Source: Galactobacter valiniphilus (GTDB lineage Bacteria; Actinomycetota; Actinomycetes; Actinomycetales; Micrococcaceae). From it: a DNA stretch of 64,000 nt. Every line of letters starts with the position of its first letter. The stretch's first letter is position 1. Made by a program: the position numbers and the translations under genes. The notes under the pieces are model-generated. The model was not told where the DNA came from and searched no databases. It worked only from the letters and a program-made list of their open reading frames with translations. Below, piece by piece: positions 16,115 through 25,696 of the stretch. The stretch covers positions 1 through 64,000 of the forward strand of contig NZ_QQXK01000007.1 in assembly GCF_003575975.1 (NCBI RefSeq), written 5' to 3'.

Positions 16115-18520
16115 GTGTCGGAAAAGTTCTTGTTGGATCAGGCGCTCGGGCTCCTGCGGGAGGCGGTCGAGGCGATCGCCGCCGGGGGCGACCGGGCCGG
16201 CGAGGCCGAGGTCGTGGAGCTGCTGGGGGTGGCCTCGGACGTCTCGCGGGCGGCGGACGGGCTGCGCGTGGCGATCACCGGGGTGGTGGGCCGCCGCTCC
16301 GAGGGCCTCTCGCGGGCCGAGGCCCTCTGCTCCCGGCTGGGGTTCCGCTCCACCAAGGCGCTCATCTCGCAGGCCTTTGGTGTGCAGGCCGGCGCCGCGG
16401 AAACGCTCGTGACGCTGGCCCAGGCCACGGGGCCGCGCACCGGCTTCTCCTCGGGGGACCTGCCGCCCTTCCGCCCGGCGCTCGCCGCGGCCCTGCTCGC
16501 GGGGGAGATCTCCGCTGACCAGGCGATCGCCGTGCATCGAGGCCTGCCGCATCCCGGCTCGGCCGAGCTGCAGCCGGGCATGACGGAGGCGGCCGAACGC
16601 TTCCTGGTGGACGGGGCCACGGGCGGCCGCGTGGGCTTCGACGAGGCAGGGCGGCCAGTCATCACGCACGGGGATCCCACACGCGGGCGGGCTGATGCGG
16701 GCGCGGGCACGGCCGCGGGCACCGGGATGCTTGCCGGCGGCGGAGAAGTCGCGGGGCTACCAGGCGGCGGCCCTATGCCCGACGACGCGGCGGGCGGCTT
16801 GGGTGCCACAGGCGGCGGTGCCGCCGGCCCGGGCGACGCTTCCGGTCCCGCCCCGCTGGAAGGCCCGGCCGACTTGGGGCAGGGCGGCTCAGTCCTGCCT
16901 GGTTCGGGTCAGATCACGGGGGCCGGAGACGGCACCTTCTGGAACATTCCCGGCGTCACGCCTGCGGGCGGCGCCACGTCGGTCGGCACGCGAGGGCGCA
17001 CCCCTGCGGACATGGACGTGTGGGGCCCGCGCCGCATGGAGCCGCACCTCGTGCGCGTGCAGGCCGGGGCTTGGCGGGACGCGATCGACCCCGACGGGGT
17101 GGAGCCGCGTGACGGCGAACAGGTCCAGCGCCGGTCCTTCAAGGTGCAACGCGCGAGCGGCGGCGGGTGGAGGCTGACCGGGTATGCGCCGGAACAGGCC
17201 GGTGCCGCGCTTGCACACTTCATGGACGCGCAGACCGGGCCGCAGGCCCACCCGGACCGCTTCCTCGACCCCACGGGAGAACACTCGGGCTCTGCTCACG
17301 ACGTGCCCGGGTGCAACGCAGATACAACTGTGGACGCCGCAGGCCGGGCCGCGGACGACAAGCGCACGCCGGAGCAGAAGGGCTTCGACGCCCTGCACTC
17401 GCTCGTCGAGGCGCACCAGCGCCAGCAGGACGAGGCAGGGCCGGGCGGCTCCGGCGCCACCCTGGTGGTCACCGTGACGATGTCGGCGCTGGATCGCTAC
17501 GCCCGGTCCTTGGGAGCGATCGGCAACGCCGCCGAGCTCCCCGGCTTGGCGGCGTGGGCGCAGGCGCAGCAACCTTCGCTTCCCAGTGGTGCAGGCTCGA
17601 CTGGTGACGTCATCGGCGGACGCCAAGCTGACCAGACGGGCCAGACGGGCCAGACAAGCCCGAACGGCTGCCTGACTGGCCGCGGGCCTTCGGCGCTGGG
17701 CGCCACCTTGGACGGGCTCTTCGCCTCACACTCCCGCTCGGACGAGGCGGTGCCGATGTCCACGGTCGCCGCGATGCTCTGCACCCACGCCCTGCGGCTC
17801 GTGGTCACCGACGATGCGGGCACGGCCGTGCGCCTGGGGCGCCAGCAGCGCCCGTTCTCCAAGGCCCAGCGACAGGCGCTCGCCGCGCGGGATCGGCACT
17901 GCCGGGCTCCCGGATGCCTCGCGCCGCCGTCCTGGTGCCACACCCACCACGTCATCCCGTGGTCGGCCGGCGGCCACACGAATCTGGACAACGCGATCCT
18001 GCTCTGCTCGTTCCATCACCACGAACTCCATCGCGGCCGCCTCGGCGTGGTGCCCGCCCGCGAGGTCGGGGCCGTGGGTCACCCATGGGCCGTGCTCAGC
18101 GTGTGGCGTCTGCGAAGGTTGGCCGCCGAACGGCGCCAGGAGGCACGGACCGCGGCGGCGGATGGGCAAGGAGCACGCCAAGGCGCGGGGCAGGGAATGG
18201 GGCAATCCAGCGGGCAAGGACGAGTTGCTTGGTCTCCCGATGAAGCGAACCGGGCCGCGCGCTCGCGGCCGTCCGCCTGGAGCTCGAGGGGTCCGAAATG
18301 GACCGCACCGCTGAGTTCTGGCCGCCCTGAACCCGGCCGCTCCACACACCCATCGCCGTGGCTGGCGGGGATACCGGAGCTGGGCGTAGACAGCAGACCG
18401 CTAGCCAGACCGGCCCGTATGAGTGCCCGGCAGGGGTCCCCGCGCCGCGCCGAGCTCCACTGGCACTCATCCCGACGGATCCGTCTCGCGGTCGATGCGG
18501 CCGGGCCCCGAAGCCCGTAG
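16115..18520 (+). CDS. DUF222 / HNH endonuclease domain protein (13E12 repeat type)
   Basis: 801 residues. The N-terminal DUF222 helical domain (about 1-190, ALCSRLGFRSTKALISQAFGV, ALLAGEISADQAIAV) is split by a long Gly/Ala-rich linker (about 190-300), then continues to a C-terminal HNH nuclease: ARDRHCRAPGCLAPPSWCHTHH, HVIPWSAGGHTNLDNAILLC and FHHHELHRG, with two zinc CxxC pairs and the HH/N/H catalytic residues. Such proteins are multi-copy in actinobacterial genomes; function unproven, perhaps DNA repair or mobile-element linked. A QTGQTGQTS micro-repeat (about 17632-17660) sits before the nuclease. The C-terminal 130 residues are low complexity. Confidence 0.85.
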   Translation: MSEKFLLDQALGLLREAVEAIAAGGDRAGEAEVVELLGVASDVSRAADGLRVAITGVVGRRSEGLSRAEALCSRLGFRSTKALISQAFGVQAGAAETLVTLAQATGPRTGFSSGDLPPFRPALAAALLAGEISADQAIAVHRGLPHPGSAELQPGMTEAAERFLVDGATGGRVGFDEAGRPVITHGDPTRGRADAGAGTAAGTGMLAGGGEVAGLPGGGPMPDDAAGGLGATGGGAAGPGDASGPAPLEGPADLGQGGSVLPGSGQITGAGDGTFWNIPGVTPAGGATSVGTRGRTPADMDVWGPRRMEPHLVRVQAGAWRDAIDPDGVEPRDGEQVQRRSFKVQRASGGGWRLTGYAPEQAGAALAHFMDAQTGPQAHPDRFLDPTGEHSGSAHDVPGCNADTTVDAAGRAADDKRTPEQKGFDALHSLVEAHQRQQDEAGPGGSGATLVVTVTMSALDRYARSLGAIGNAAELPGLAAWAQAQQPSLPSGAGSTGDVIGGRQADQTGQTGQTSPNGCLTGRGPSALGATLDGLFASHSRSDEAVPMSTVAAMLCTHALRLVVTDDAGTAVRLGRQQRPFSKAQRQALAARDRHCRAPGCLAPPSWCHTHHVIPWSAGGHTNLDNAILLCSFHHHELHRGRLGVVPAREVGAVGHPWAVLSVWRLRRLAAERRQEARTAAADGQGARQGAGQGMGQSSGQGRVAWSPDEANRAARSRPSAWSSRGPKWTAPLSSGRPEPGRSTHPSPWLAGIPELGVDSRPLARPARMSARQGSPRRAELHWHSSRRIRLAVDAAGPRSP

Positions 18521-18523
18521 CGT
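18518..18523 (+). promoter_or_regulatory. -10 box (TAGCGT) of a leaderless transcript
   Basis: TAGCGT lies 7 bases upstream of the ATG at 18531 and no Shine-Dalgarno is present, so transcription should start at or next to the ATG. This decides the start of the next gene. Confidence 0.5.
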
Positions 18524-18530
18524 CGAGCCC

Positions 18531-18932
18531 ATGCTGTGGGGAAGCGAACGCCATCACGTACTGGCAGACACCGAGGGACTGAGCCTCGTCAACGACGGAG
18601 TGGTCGAGGACCGCGTGCCGTGGCACCGCCTGCGCAAGGTCGAGCTTGACGTCCCCATCGGCAAGGGCTGGCGCAAGGCGGGCTGGTGGGCGGCCCTCGC
18701 GGCCTCGGTTGTCGGTGATGCCGGCATCGACGGACCCGAGAGCTACGGGGAGATCACCGCCCGGATCTACACGGACCTTGACGGCGATACCACCAACACC
18801 ATCTGGATGGTGCCGGCGGACGCCGAGCGCCGCCTCACCAAGGCCAACGCGCGAGACCTCAGCGCCCTCATCGATCGGGCCATCCTCGATCCCCGGCTCC
18901 GGGCCGAGCTCGCGGCCGAGGGGGCGCGCTGA
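18531..18932 (+). CDS. Hypothetical protein (133 residues)
   Basis: Not recognised. MLWGSERHHVLADTEGLSLVNDGVVEDRVPWHRLRKVELDVP resembles a small PH-like or YokE-type beta-sandwich; a short hydrophobic stretch (GWWAALAASVVGDA) follows, and then a helical C-terminus (SALIDRAILDPRLRAELAAEGAR). The start is fixed by the TAGCGT box. Its stop overlaps the next start as TGATG, so the two proteins are made together. An extended reading frame reaches back into the HNH gene but lacks a credible start. Confidence 0.6.
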   Translation: MLWGSERHHVLADTEGLSLVNDGVVEDRVPWHRLRKVELDVPIGKGWRKAGWWAALAASVVGDAGIDGPESYGEITARIYTDLDGDTTNTIWMVPADAERRLTKANARDLSALIDRAILDPRLRAELAAEGAR

Positions 18933-19351
18933 TGGTGAACGGCCTGCGACTCGGCGGACCCATGAAGGATCACTTCGCGGTGGTCACGCCGGACGGCTTC
19001 GACGTCGCCGCCGCCCCGCTCGTCCGCGACGGCAAGCGCCTGCGCTTCAAGGCCCCGCGTTTCCTGCGTTGGGACGAACTGAACGACGTCGACGCCGAGC
19101 TGCGCAAGGCCGGGGCCAAGGATCTGCTCGGCGTGGCCCTCAACCTGATCCCCAGCGACTCGGACGCCGTCGAGGCCAATCCGCGCGGCTACCTGCGCCT
19201 CGTCTTCTTCCTCACGGACGGCACCGTGCTGCACGCCGACATCCCGCGCTCCCTGCGCTGGAGGCCGGACCAGGCGTGGGTGGATGAGTTCCTCGCCGGT
19301 GCACGCCAGGCCATCGCACACCCCGAGGCGCGCGCGGGATTCGCGCGCTGA
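18932..19351 (+). CDS. Hypothetical protein (139 residues), coupled to the previous gene
   Basis: Not recognised. It shares vocabulary with its upstream neighbour: PRFLRWDELNDVDAELR parallels the VPWHRLRKVELDV stretch, and both end in a helix with ...FLAGARQAIAHPEARAGFAR / DRAILDPRLRAELA. The two may therefore be diverged paralogs expressed as a pair. Soluble, no signal peptide. TGATG overlap with the preceding gene. Confidence 0.6.
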   Translation: MVNGLRLGGPMKDHFAVVTPDGFDVAAAPLVRDGKRLRFKAPRFLRWDELNDVDAELRKAGAKDLLGVALNLIPSDSDAVEANPRGYLRLVFFLTDGTVLHADIPRSLRWRPDQAWVDEFLAGARQAIAHPEARAGFAR

Positions 19352-19434
19352 GGCCTCCGCCGTCACAGGCCGGCCGGGAAGCTCAACACGGTGCAACGTG
19401 CTGACCCCGATGCACGAGCCCGCCTGAGTACCGA

Positions 19435-19440
19435 TAGAGT
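19435..19440 (+). promoter_or_regulatory. -10 box of glyA (TAGAGT)
   Basis: TAGAGT places the transcription start at about 19447, exactly at the beginning of the ZTP aptamer. Confidence 0.5.
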
Positions 19441-19446
19441 GGATTC

Positions 19447-19522
19447 CGTCGCGACTGGCGTGAGGTGGATAACCACCGGGGAGCGGCACCTGTGTCACAC
19501 GGACCGCACGCCTGGGTCCGGC
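19447..19522 (+). ncRNA. ZTP/ZMP riboswitch (pfl motif)
   Basis: CGTCGCGACTGGCG, GGTGGATAACCACCGGGGAGC and CCGCACGCCTGGGTC match the pfl motif consensus, including the GACUGGCG entry, the ACCGGGGAG loop and the CCGCNCGCCUGGG pseudoknot strand. These RNAs sense ZTP/ZMP, an alarm signal for 10-formyl-THF shortage, and typically control glyA, folD and purH. Here glyA then folD follow. Confidence 0.88.
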
Positions 19523-19531
19523 GCGAATCCA

Positions 19532-19548
19532 GGGGCCAGCTAGGCCCC
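19532..19548 (+). promoter_or_regulatory. Hairpin downstream of ZTP aptamer
   Basis: GGGGCC-AGCTA-GGCCCC stem right after the aptamer, the likely switching hairpin. It is followed by no clear U tract, so control may be at translation or by Rho. Confidence 0.5.
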
Positions 19549-19581
19549 GCCAGCAATGTTTCGTCCACACAGGAGAAGCCC

Positions 19582-20871
19582 GTGTCCCAGAGCACGAACG
19601 TCACCAATCTGCCGCTGTCCGAGGTTGACCCGGACATCGCCAACCTGATCACCGACGAGCTTGGTCGCCAGCGCGACACGCTCGAGATGATCGCCTCGGA
19701 GAACTTCGCCCCGCGCGCCGTTCTCGAGGCCCAGGGTTCGGTCCTGACCAACAAGTACGCCGAGGGTTACCCGGGTCGCCGCTACTACGGCGGCTGCGAA
19801 TTCGTCGACCAGGTCGAGGACCTGGCACGCGACCGCGTCAAGGAGCTCTTCGGCGCCAAGTACGCCAACGTTCAGCCGCACTCGGGTGCCTCGGCCAACG
19901 CCGCCGCCCTCGCCGCGATGATCAACCCCGGCGACACGATGCTCGGCCTGTCCCTGGCCCACGGCGGTCACCTGACGCACGGCATGAAGCTGAACTTCTC
20001 CGGCAAGCTCTACAACGTCGCCGCCTACGAGGTGGAGCCCGACACCTTCCGCATCGACATGGACAAGCTGCGCGAGCAGGCCCTGGCCGTTCGCCCGCAG
20101 GTCATCGTCGCCGGCTGGTCCGCGTACCCGCGCCAGCTGGACTTCGAGGCCTTCCGTTCCATCGCCGACGAGGTGGGCGCCCTCCTGTGGACCGATATGG
20201 CCCACTTCGCCGGCCTGGTGGCCGCGGGCAAGCACCCCAACCCGGTGCCGTACTCCGACGTCGTGACCTCCACGGTGCACAAGACCCTCGCGGGCCCGCG
20301 CTCCGGCCTGATCCTCACGAACGACCTCGAGATGTTCAAGAAGATCAACTCCAACGTCTTCCCGGGTCAGCAGGGCGGTCCGCTCATGCACGCCATCGCG
20401 GGTAAGGCCGTTGCCTTCAAGATCGCCGCCTCCGAGGAGTTCGCCGAGCGTCAGGAGCGCGTCCTGTCCGGCGCCCAGATCCTGGCCGAGCGCCTCAACG
20501 CCTCCGACGTGGCCGAGGCAGGGGTGTCCGTCCTCACCGGCGGCACCGACGTTCACCTCGTGCTCGTCGACCTGCGCAACTCGAAGCTGGACGGCAAGCA
20601 GGGCGAAGACCTGCTCCACGAGATCGGCATCACGGTCAACCGCAACGCCGTGCCGTTCGATCCCCGCCCGCCGATGACCACCTCGGGCCTGCGCATCGGT
20701 ACGCCGGCGCTCGCGACCCGCGGCTTCGGCGACGCCGAGTTCACGGAGGTGGCCGACATCATCGCGACCGCCCTCAAGGACGGCGAGAACGCCGATGTTG
20801 CCGCCCTGCGCGCCCGCGTCGACAAGCTGGCCGCCGACTTCCCGCTGTACCCGGGCCTCGAGGAGTGGTGA
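19582..20871 (+). CDS. glyA: Serine hydroxymethyltransferase GlyA
   Basis: Converts serine and THF to glycine and 5,10-methylene-THF. 429 residues, normal. Motifs: LEMIASENF near the start, [26 protein letters not shown], the PLP lysine Lys234 in [14 protein letters not shown], and [11 protein letters not shown]. The GTG at 19582 is preceded by AGGAGAAGCC; longer frames run into the riboswitch. Expression should rise when ZTP accumulates. folD starts 4 bases after the stop. Confidence 0.95.
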   Translation: MSQSTNVTNLPLSEVDPDIANLITDELGRQRDTLEMIASENFAPRAVLEAQGSVLTNKYAEGYPGRRYYGGCEFVDQVEDLARDRVKELFGAKYANVQPHSGASANAAALAAMINPGDTMLGLSLAHGGHLTHGMKLNFSGKLYNVAAYEVEPDTFRIDMDKLREQALAVRPQVIVAGWSAYPRQLDFEAFRSIADEVGALLWTDMAHFAGLVAAGKHPNPVPYSDVVTSTVHKTLAGPRSGLILTNDLEMFKKINSNVFPGQQGGPLMHAIAGKAVAFKIAASEEFAERQERVLSGAQILAERLNASDVAEAGVSVLTGGTDVHLVLVDLRNSKLDGKQGEDLLHEIGITVNRNAVPFDPRPPMTTSGLRIGTPALATRGFGDAEFTEVADIIATALKDGENADVAALRARVDKLAADFPLYPGLEEW

Positions 20872-20875
20872 TCGA

Positions 20876-21760
20876 GTGACCGCACAGGTCCTCGACGGGC
20901 GCAAGGCGTCCGCCGCGATCAAGGAAGAACTGACCGAGCGTGTTGCCCGCCTGAAGGAGCGCGGCATCACCCCGGGCATCGCCACCGTTCTGGTCGGCGC
21001 CGATCCGGCGTCCCAGCTCTACGTGGGCATGAAGCACAAGCAGTCCGAGGCCGTCGGCATGAACTCCATCCAGCGTGAGCTCCCCGCGAGCGCCACGCAG
21101 GAGGAGGTCGAGGCCCTCATCGACGAGCTCAACGCCGATCCGACGTGCCACGGGTACATCGTGCAGCTGCCGCTGCCCAAGCACCTGGACACCGACGCGA
21201 TCCTCGAGCGCATCGATCCGGACAAGGACGCCGACGGCCTGCACCCCACCAACCTGGGGCGCCTGGTGCTGAACGTGAACTCGGAGATCACCTCGCCGCT
21301 GCCGTGCACCCCGCGCGGCGTCATCGAGCTACTCACCCGCAACGGCTACGACCTGAACGGCAAGCACGTCGTGGTCGTCGGCCGCGGCGTGACGATCGGC
21401 CGCTCCATCGGCCTGTTGCTCACGCGCCGCGAGTTCAACGCGACCGTCACGCTGACCCACACGGGCACGGTGGACGCGGGCCAGTACCTGCGTCAGGCCG
21501 ATGTCATCGTGGCCAGCGCCGGCGTGAAGCACCTCATCAAGGCAGAGGACGTCAAGCCCGGCGCCGCGGTCCTGGACGTGGGCGTTACCCGCGAGACGCC
21601 GGCCGAGGGCGGCAAGCCCAAGGTCTACGGCGACGTGGATCCGGCCGTGGCCGAGGTCGCCGGCTGGCTCTCGCCCAACCCGGGCGGCGTGGGCCCCATG
21701 ACGGTGGCCCTGCTCATGACCAACGTGGTCGAGGCCGCGGAGCGCTCGGCGGGCCTGTAA
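20876..21760 (+). CDS. folD: Bifunctional methylene-THF dehydrogenase / cyclohydrolase FolD
   Basis: Interconverts 5,10-methylene-THF, methenyl-THF and 10-formyl-THF in the cytosol. 294 residues. Signatures: [14 protein letters not shown] with the catalytic Lys, [42 protein letters not shown] (NADP site) and [16 protein letters not shown]. In the same transcript as glyA, which produces its substrate; both lie under the ZTP switch. GTG start. Confidence 0.95.
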   Translation: MTAQVLDGRKASAAIKEELTERVARLKERGITPGIATVLVGADPASQLYVGMKHKQSEAVGMNSIQRELPASATQEEVEALIDELNADPTCHGYIVQLPLPKHLDTDAILERIDPDKDADGLHPTNLGRLVLNVNSEITSPLPCTPRGVIELLTRNGYDLNGKHVVVVGRGVTIGRSIGLLLTRREFNATVTLTHTGTVDAGQYLRQADVIVASAGVKHLIKAEDVKPGAAVLDVGVTRETPAEGGKPKVYGDVDPAVAEVAGWLSPNPGGVGPMTVALLMTNVVEAAERSAGL

Positions 21761-21765
21761 GCCAC

Positions 21766-21818
21766 ACAGCACGACGGCGCCTCGCTCACCTTAGGTGAGC
21801 GAGGCGCCGTCGTGCTGT
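21766..21818. terminator. Bidirectional terminator, folD / DUF4190 gene
   Basis: Perfect 25-bp stem (21766-21790 and 21794-21818) around a TTA loop between convergent genes. It carries the ACGACGGCG core shared with other terminators in the window. Confidence 0.9.
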
Positions 21819-21825
21819 CTGCGGT

Positions 21826-22518
21826 TTAGACGTTGCTGGTGTCGTTGTACGAGGAGTAGTCGCTCCAGAACCAGCCGCCGCCGAGCATGAGCAGGAGCCA
21901 GAACAGCAGGCCGGCGCCGCTGAGGATCAGGCCTGTGATGGCCATGCCCTTGCCCTGGGGCTCCTTGATGAGGCCGATGATCGAGAAGACCAGGCCGGCC
22001 AGCGGCGGCAGCAGGAAGGCCCACATGAACAGGCCGACGGACGCAATGCCGAGCACCATGCCCGTGATGCTCAGGCCGCGGGCGGGCGGTGCCTGGTACA
22101 CCGGGGCGCCGTAGGGCGCGTACTGCCGCGGGTACGGCTGCTGGACCATCGGCTGGCCGTAGGGCAAGCCGTACTGCTGCGGCGCGGCGTACGGCTGGGC
22201 GTAGGGGTTGCTCTGCAGCGGAGCGGCGCCCGGGGCCGTGGGGAACGCGGGCGCTGCGAACGGATCGGCCTGCGCGGGGTACGGGGCCGCGGGCGGGGCC
22301 GTCGGGAAGGCGTCAGCGGCGGGTGGTGCGTAAGGATCGGCGGCCGGAGCGGCGTAGGGATCGGCGGCGGCGTCGCCGAACAGCGCGGAGCGGCCGTACG
22401 GGTTGGCCGGGTCGTTGGCGGGATCCTGCACGGCCCAGGAACGATCGCCCTCGGGCTGCTGCGCCCAGTCGGCGGACTCTTGCGGGTTCTCGAAGGAATC
22501 GCGGGAGGGGACGCTCAT
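21826..22518 (-). CDS. DUF4190-type membrane protein with proline-rich N-terminus
   Basis: 230 residues. An N-terminal cytoplasmic half (about 35-145) of Pro/Ala/Tyr-rich imperfect repeats (DPYAAPAADPYAPPAAD, NPYAQPYAAPQQYG) precedes two membrane helices (about 150-180 and 192-215), the second pair separated by LIKEPQGKGMAITGLILSG, the DUF4190 signature. Function unknown; proteins of this kind are common near the actinobacterial envelope. A TACAGT box at 22526-22531 lies 7 bases before the ATG, indicating a leaderless message. Confidence 0.78.
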   Translation of the reverse strand: MSVPSRDSFENPQESADWAQQPEGDRSWAVQDPANDPANPYGRSALFGDAAADPYAAPAADPYAPPAADAFPTAPPAAPYPAQADPFAAPAFPTAPGAAPLQSNPYAQPYAAPQQYGLPYGQPMVQQPYPRQYAPYGAPVYQAPPARGLSITGMVLGIASVGLFMWAFLLPPLAGLVFSIIGLIKEPQGKGMAITGLILSGAGLLFWLLLMLGGGWFWSDYSSYNDTSNV

Positions 22519-22540
22519 GGCTTCTACTGTACCGACGCGA

Positions 22541-22573
22541 GCGGGCCCCGCACCGAAAAGGTGCGGGGCCCGC
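22541..22573. terminator. Terminator after katA
   Basis: 14-bp stem GCGGGCCCCGCACC / GGTGCGGGGCCCGC with a GAAAA loop, between the end of katA and the next gene on the same strand. Confidence 0.85.
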
Positions 22574-22609
22574 TTCTCGAGCGGCTAGCTCAAGGTCGCG
22601 TCAGGGAGC

Positions 22610-24070
22610 TCAGGCGCCCTTGACGTTGGCCTCGATCTGGGCGCCGATGGTCTCGTCAACGTTCTTCCAGTACTGGATGGCGTTGGACAGGACGGGCTCG
22701 ATGACGCCGCCGAGGGCGCCGGAGACCGTCTCGACGAGGCGATCGCGCTGCTCCTGCGAGTAGACCTCGCGGACCAGCGTGCCGGCCTGGCCGAAGTCAT
22801 CGTCCTCGGCGTGCAGCGTGTAAGCCGAACGCACGAGCTCGCCGTCGGACTCCCACGAGTTGTCCACCGGGCCGGTCTCGTCCGACCAGGTATCTCCGAA
22901 GGAGTTCGGGGCGTAGTAGGAACGCGAGCCGGTGCTCTCGTACCACATGTTGCCCTCGAAGGAGTAGGTGTGCACCGGCGACTTCGGCTTGTTGACCGGC
23001 AGCTGCTGGAAGTTGGTGCCGATGCGGTAGCGCTGGGCATCCGCGTAGGCGAAGTTGCGGCCCAGCAGCATCTTGTCCGGGGACATGCCCATGCCGGGGA
23101 CCATGTTGGCCGGGGAGAAGGCGGCCTGCTCGATCTCGGCGAAGAAGTTCTCCGGGTTGCGGTTCAGGGTCAGCGTGCCGACCTTGATGCGCGGGTAGTC
23201 CTTCAGGGACCAGACCTTGGTCAGGTCGAAGGGGTTGAAGCGGTAGGACTTGGCGTCCTCGTACGGCATCACCTGGACGTGCAGATCCCACTTGGGGAAG
23301 TTGCCGGCCTTGATGTTGTCGAACAGATCGCGGCGGTGGTGCTCGGCGTCCGTGCCGGCGAGGCGGTCGGCCTCGGCGCCGGAGATGTTCTCCACACCCT
23401 GCTGGGAGAGGAAGTGGTACTTGACCCAGAACTTCTCGCCGGCCTCGTTGACCCACATGTAGGTGTGGGAGCCGTAGCCGTTCATCTCGCGCCAGGTCTT
23501 CGGCAGACCGCGGTCGCCCATGAGGTAGGTGACCTGGTGGGCCGACTCGGGGTTGTGCGTCCAGAAGTCCCACTGCATCGTGGCGTCGCGCAGGCCGGAA
23601 TCGGGCAGGCGCTTCTGGGAGCGGATGAAGTGGGGGAACTTCATGGGATCGCGCAGGAAGAACACCGGGGTGTTGTTGCCAACGAGGTCGAAGTTGCCCT
23701 CGGTCGTGTAGAACTTCAGCGCGAAGCCGCGGACGTCGCGCCACGTGTCGGGCGAGCCGATCTCGCCGGCCACCGTGGAGAAGCGCAGGAGGGTCTCGGT
23801 CTTGACGCCCTGCTGGAACAGCGCGGCCTTGGTGTACTTCGAGACGTCCTCGGTGGTCTCGAACTCGCCGAACGCACCGGCGCCCTTGGCGTGCGGGCGA
23901 CGCTCGGGGACGTTCATGCGGTTGAAGTGCTGCAGGGTCTCCACCAGGTGGTGGTCGTGCAGAACGATGGGGCCGTCGGCGCCGACGGACAGCGAGTTGC
24001 GGTCGCTGACGGCGGGGATGCCGGCCTGAGTCGTGGAACCGGTCGCGTGAGCGGAGGTGTTGTCAGCCAT
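22610..24070 (-). CDS. katA: Monofunctional heme catalase KatA
   Basis: Degrades hydrogen peroxide. 486 residues, a small-subunit clade 3 catalase. Catalytic His60 in [12 protein letters not shown], the distal Asn in [15 protein letters not shown], and heme-ligand Tyr in [13 protein letters not shown] are all present. The ATG at 24070 lies 8 bases inside the Fur-family gene upstream, with GAGGAG before it, so regulator and enzyme are translationally coupled, as in other furA-kat operons. Confidence 0.95.
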   Translation of the reverse strand: MADNTSAHATGSTTQAGIPAVSDRNSLSVGADGPIVLHDHHLVETLQHFNRMNVPERRPHAKGAGAFGEFETTEDVSKYTKAALFQQGVKTETLLRFSTVAGEIGSPDTWRDVRGFALKFYTTEGNFDLVGNNTPVFFLRDPMKFPHFIRSQKRLPDSGLRDATMQWDFWTHNPESAHQVTYLMGDRGLPKTWREMNGYGSHTYMWVNEAGEKFWVKYHFLSQQGVENISGAEADRLAGTDAEHHRRDLFDNIKAGNFPKWDLHVQVMPYEDAKSYRFNPFDLTKVWSLKDYPRIKVGTLTLNRNPENFFAEIEQAAFSPANMVPGMGMSPDKMLLGRNFAYADAQRYRIGTNFQQLPVNKPKSPVHTYSFEGNMWYESTGSRSYYAPNSFGDTWSDETGPVDNSWESDGELVRSAYTLHAEDDDFGQAGTLVREVYSQEQRDRLVETVSGALGGVIEPVLSNAIQYWKNVDETIGAQIEANVKGA

Positions 24071-24566
24071 GAAGTGACTCCTCTTTCTCTCGGTGGGTTA
24101 GGGAGGGTTCGGTCTCTTCCGCCGCGCACGGTTCGCACAGCCCGCGGTAGAGGACGTCGGCCACGAGAATGCGCATCCCGTGGCTGTCTGAGGGGGTCAG
24201 GCACGGGGCGTGCCCGACGGCGCACGCGACGTCCTCGAGGCGGCCGCACCTCACGCACTGGGCGTGGTGGTGGTTGTCGCCGAGGTCGGTCTCGTACAGG
24301 CAGGGGGAATGGGGGACGTCAATCCGGCGCAGCAGGCCGGCCGCCGTCAGGTCGTTGACGATGCCGTGCGTGGTGGGCAGCGCGAGCTCGGGGAGCTCCT
24401 GGGCCGCCGCGCGGTGCAGCTCGTCGGCGGTGCCGTGCGGATGCGTGTGGGCGGCGCCGAGCACGGCGAGGCGCTGCTTGGTGACCCGCTTGCCAGCAGC
24501 GCGCAGGGCGTGCTCCCACGAGGAGCGCAGGGCGTCCACGCTGGAGGAGTGCTGGTGGGAGGTCAT
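24063..24566 (-). CDS. Fur/PerR-family repressor controlling katA
   Basis: 167 residues. An N-terminal winged helix ([48 protein letters not shown]) precedes a dimerisation domain with the metal-binding [15 protein letters not shown] and a second CxxC (GLCEPCA), as in zinc-structured PerR/FurA proteins. Its place directly before katA, overlapping it, indicates an autoregulated peroxide-responsive pair. Peroxide versus iron sensing is not provable here. Confidence 0.85.
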   Translation of the reverse strand: MTSHQHSSSVDALRSSWEHALRAAGKRVTKQRLAVLGAAHTHPHGTADELHRAAAQELPELALPTTHGIVNDLTAAGLLRRIDVPHSPCLYETDLGDNHHHAQCVRCGRLEDVACAVGHAPCLTPSDSHGMRILVADVLYRGLCEPCAAEETEPSLTHREKEESLHG

Positions 24567-24580
24567 GCCCCCATCCTGCC

Positions 24581-24606
24581 ATATCCTGAATCATTTAGAA
24601 TAAGAA
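24581..24606 (-). promoter_or_regulatory. AT-rich operator/promoter of the Fur-family gene
   Basis: ATATCCTGAATCATTTAGAATAAG is an AT island in GC-rich DNA 15 bases upstream of the repressor start. On the minus strand TATTCT can serve as -10, with a partly palindromic TTCTAAATGATTCA element overlapping it. A FurA/PerR box is plausible, not proven. Confidence 0.45.
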
Positions 24607-24645
24607 CAGTGGGTGAACGGCGTGTTGTGACGCCGCGACTCGGCG

Positions 24646-25593
24646 CTACGTGGCCGGTCGGTACTGCCAGACCCACACCCGGAATCCCACGCCGTCCGGC
24701 GCCTTGATCGTCAAGGTGGCTCGTGTCGAGGCGAGCGAACCTCCCAGCCACGACCCTCCCTCCCTGAGGCAGGAGGTACCACCGCTACGCATCCCTTGCC
24801 CGTCGGCGCTGAAGAGCGAGACCGCGACCGAGGCTTCCTGCGTGCATTGGACGAGGATGGCCGTGTTGAGTCGCGGCGCGAGCTGCACCGATGCGGTGAG
24901 CGACTTGGTGGACACCCGGTCGAACAGCATCCTGACCGGCTTGCCCTCGCCGAGAAACTCGGCCCGGGAGGGGCCGTCCGCGCCTCGGAGCTGTTCGAGT
25001 GCGTCCGCTGGGTTCGCCGAGCCGCCGGGGGTGGCCGCCGCCGCGCCGGCGGACGGCGTTGGCACCTCCGCCACGAGCACCCGCCAGTCGACGTCATCGT
25101 CCACCTCCACCTTCAGTGTTGACGCCTGCGTGAGCAGGGGCTTGGTCGAGGTGGCGGAGCCCGTGTAGGTGCCGTCGCAGTCAAACTTCCCCCAGAGGTA
25201 GCGGCTGCCGTTCTGATTGTCGATGTAGACGCCGATGGCGCCGTCCCCTGAGCATGCGGCCGTCACGCCCACCTTGGCCTCGGGGCGTGCCGGGAGGTTG
25301 ATCTCCGCCGGGCCGGTCCCCGAACGGTCAACGAAGGCGTTGGTGAAGTCGGCCCGGCTGACGTCGCCGTCCTCGTGGGCTTCGGGGCGAAGGGTCGAGA
25401 GGTCGGTGGCCGCGCCGGACGGGGAAGCGGTTTCAGTGTCCGTGGTCGGAGGCATGCTTGTCGTCACCGGCGCGGTGTCGCCGTGCGCGCCTTGGTGTTC
25501 GCCGTCTGCGGTGCAGCCCGCCAAGGCCAGGCTGGCGGCAAGCGCGACGACGGGAATCAGGCGGGCGGTGCCGCCAAACGTCGAGGTCTCCAT
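24646..25593 (-). CDS. Hypothetical lipoprotein (315 residues)
   Basis: Lipobox LALAGC with Cys27; mature part begins with a Thr/Ser/Pro linker and then shows two similar beta-rich domains (about 80-185 and 205-315), each with a conserved Cys pair (AACSG...KFDCDG; VQCTQ...TSCLREG) and each starting from a SRADFTNAF / SRAEFLGEG stretch. The duplicated design suggests a ligand- or glycan-binding surface protein. A TAGCGT box (25600-25605) 6 bases before the ATG indicates a leaderless transcript. It diverges from the neighbouring ABC exporter. No family recognised. Confidence 0.65.
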   Translation of the reverse strand: METSTFGGTARLIPVVALAASLALAGCTADGEHQGAHGDTAPVTTSMPPTTDTETASPSGAATDLSTLRPEAHEDGDVSRADFTNAFVDRSGTGPAEINLPARPEAKVGVTAACSGDGAIGVYIDNQNGSRYLWGKFDCDGTYTGSATSTKPLLTQASTLKVEVDDDVDWRVLVAEVPTPSAGAAAATPGGSANPADALEQLRGADGPSRAEFLGEGKPVRMLFDRVSTKSLTASVQLAPRLNTAILVQCTQEASVAVSLFSADGQGMRSGGTSCLREGGSWLGGSLASTRATLTIKAPDGVGFRVWVWQYRPAT

Positions 25594-25661
25594 GACCAGA
25601 CGCTACCCAGCCCGCTGCGCCGTTCCATCCCCCTTGCGGAGGATCGCCCCTCCCCATTGAC

Positions 25662-25690
25662 TTGTCCCAATCGGACGCCTGGGCTAGCGT
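25662..25690 (+). promoter_or_regulatory. Promoter of the NodI-type exporter
   Basis: TTGTCC, 17-base spacer, TAGCGT; the GTG start follows 6 bases after the -10, so the transcript is probably leaderless. Confidence 0.6.
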
Positions 25691-25696
25691 GACGCT

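Noticed and set aside
17632-17660. Short tandem repeat (CCAGACGGG-like) considered as a CRISPR or VNTR
   Set aside because: Only three imperfect 9-base units inside the HNH gene, no spacers; a coding micro-repeat (QTG).
16115-18520. DUF222/HNH protein as a phage or homing endonuclease marking a prophage
   Set aside because: No integrase, terminase or structural genes nearby; this family is normal chromosomal content in actinobacteria.
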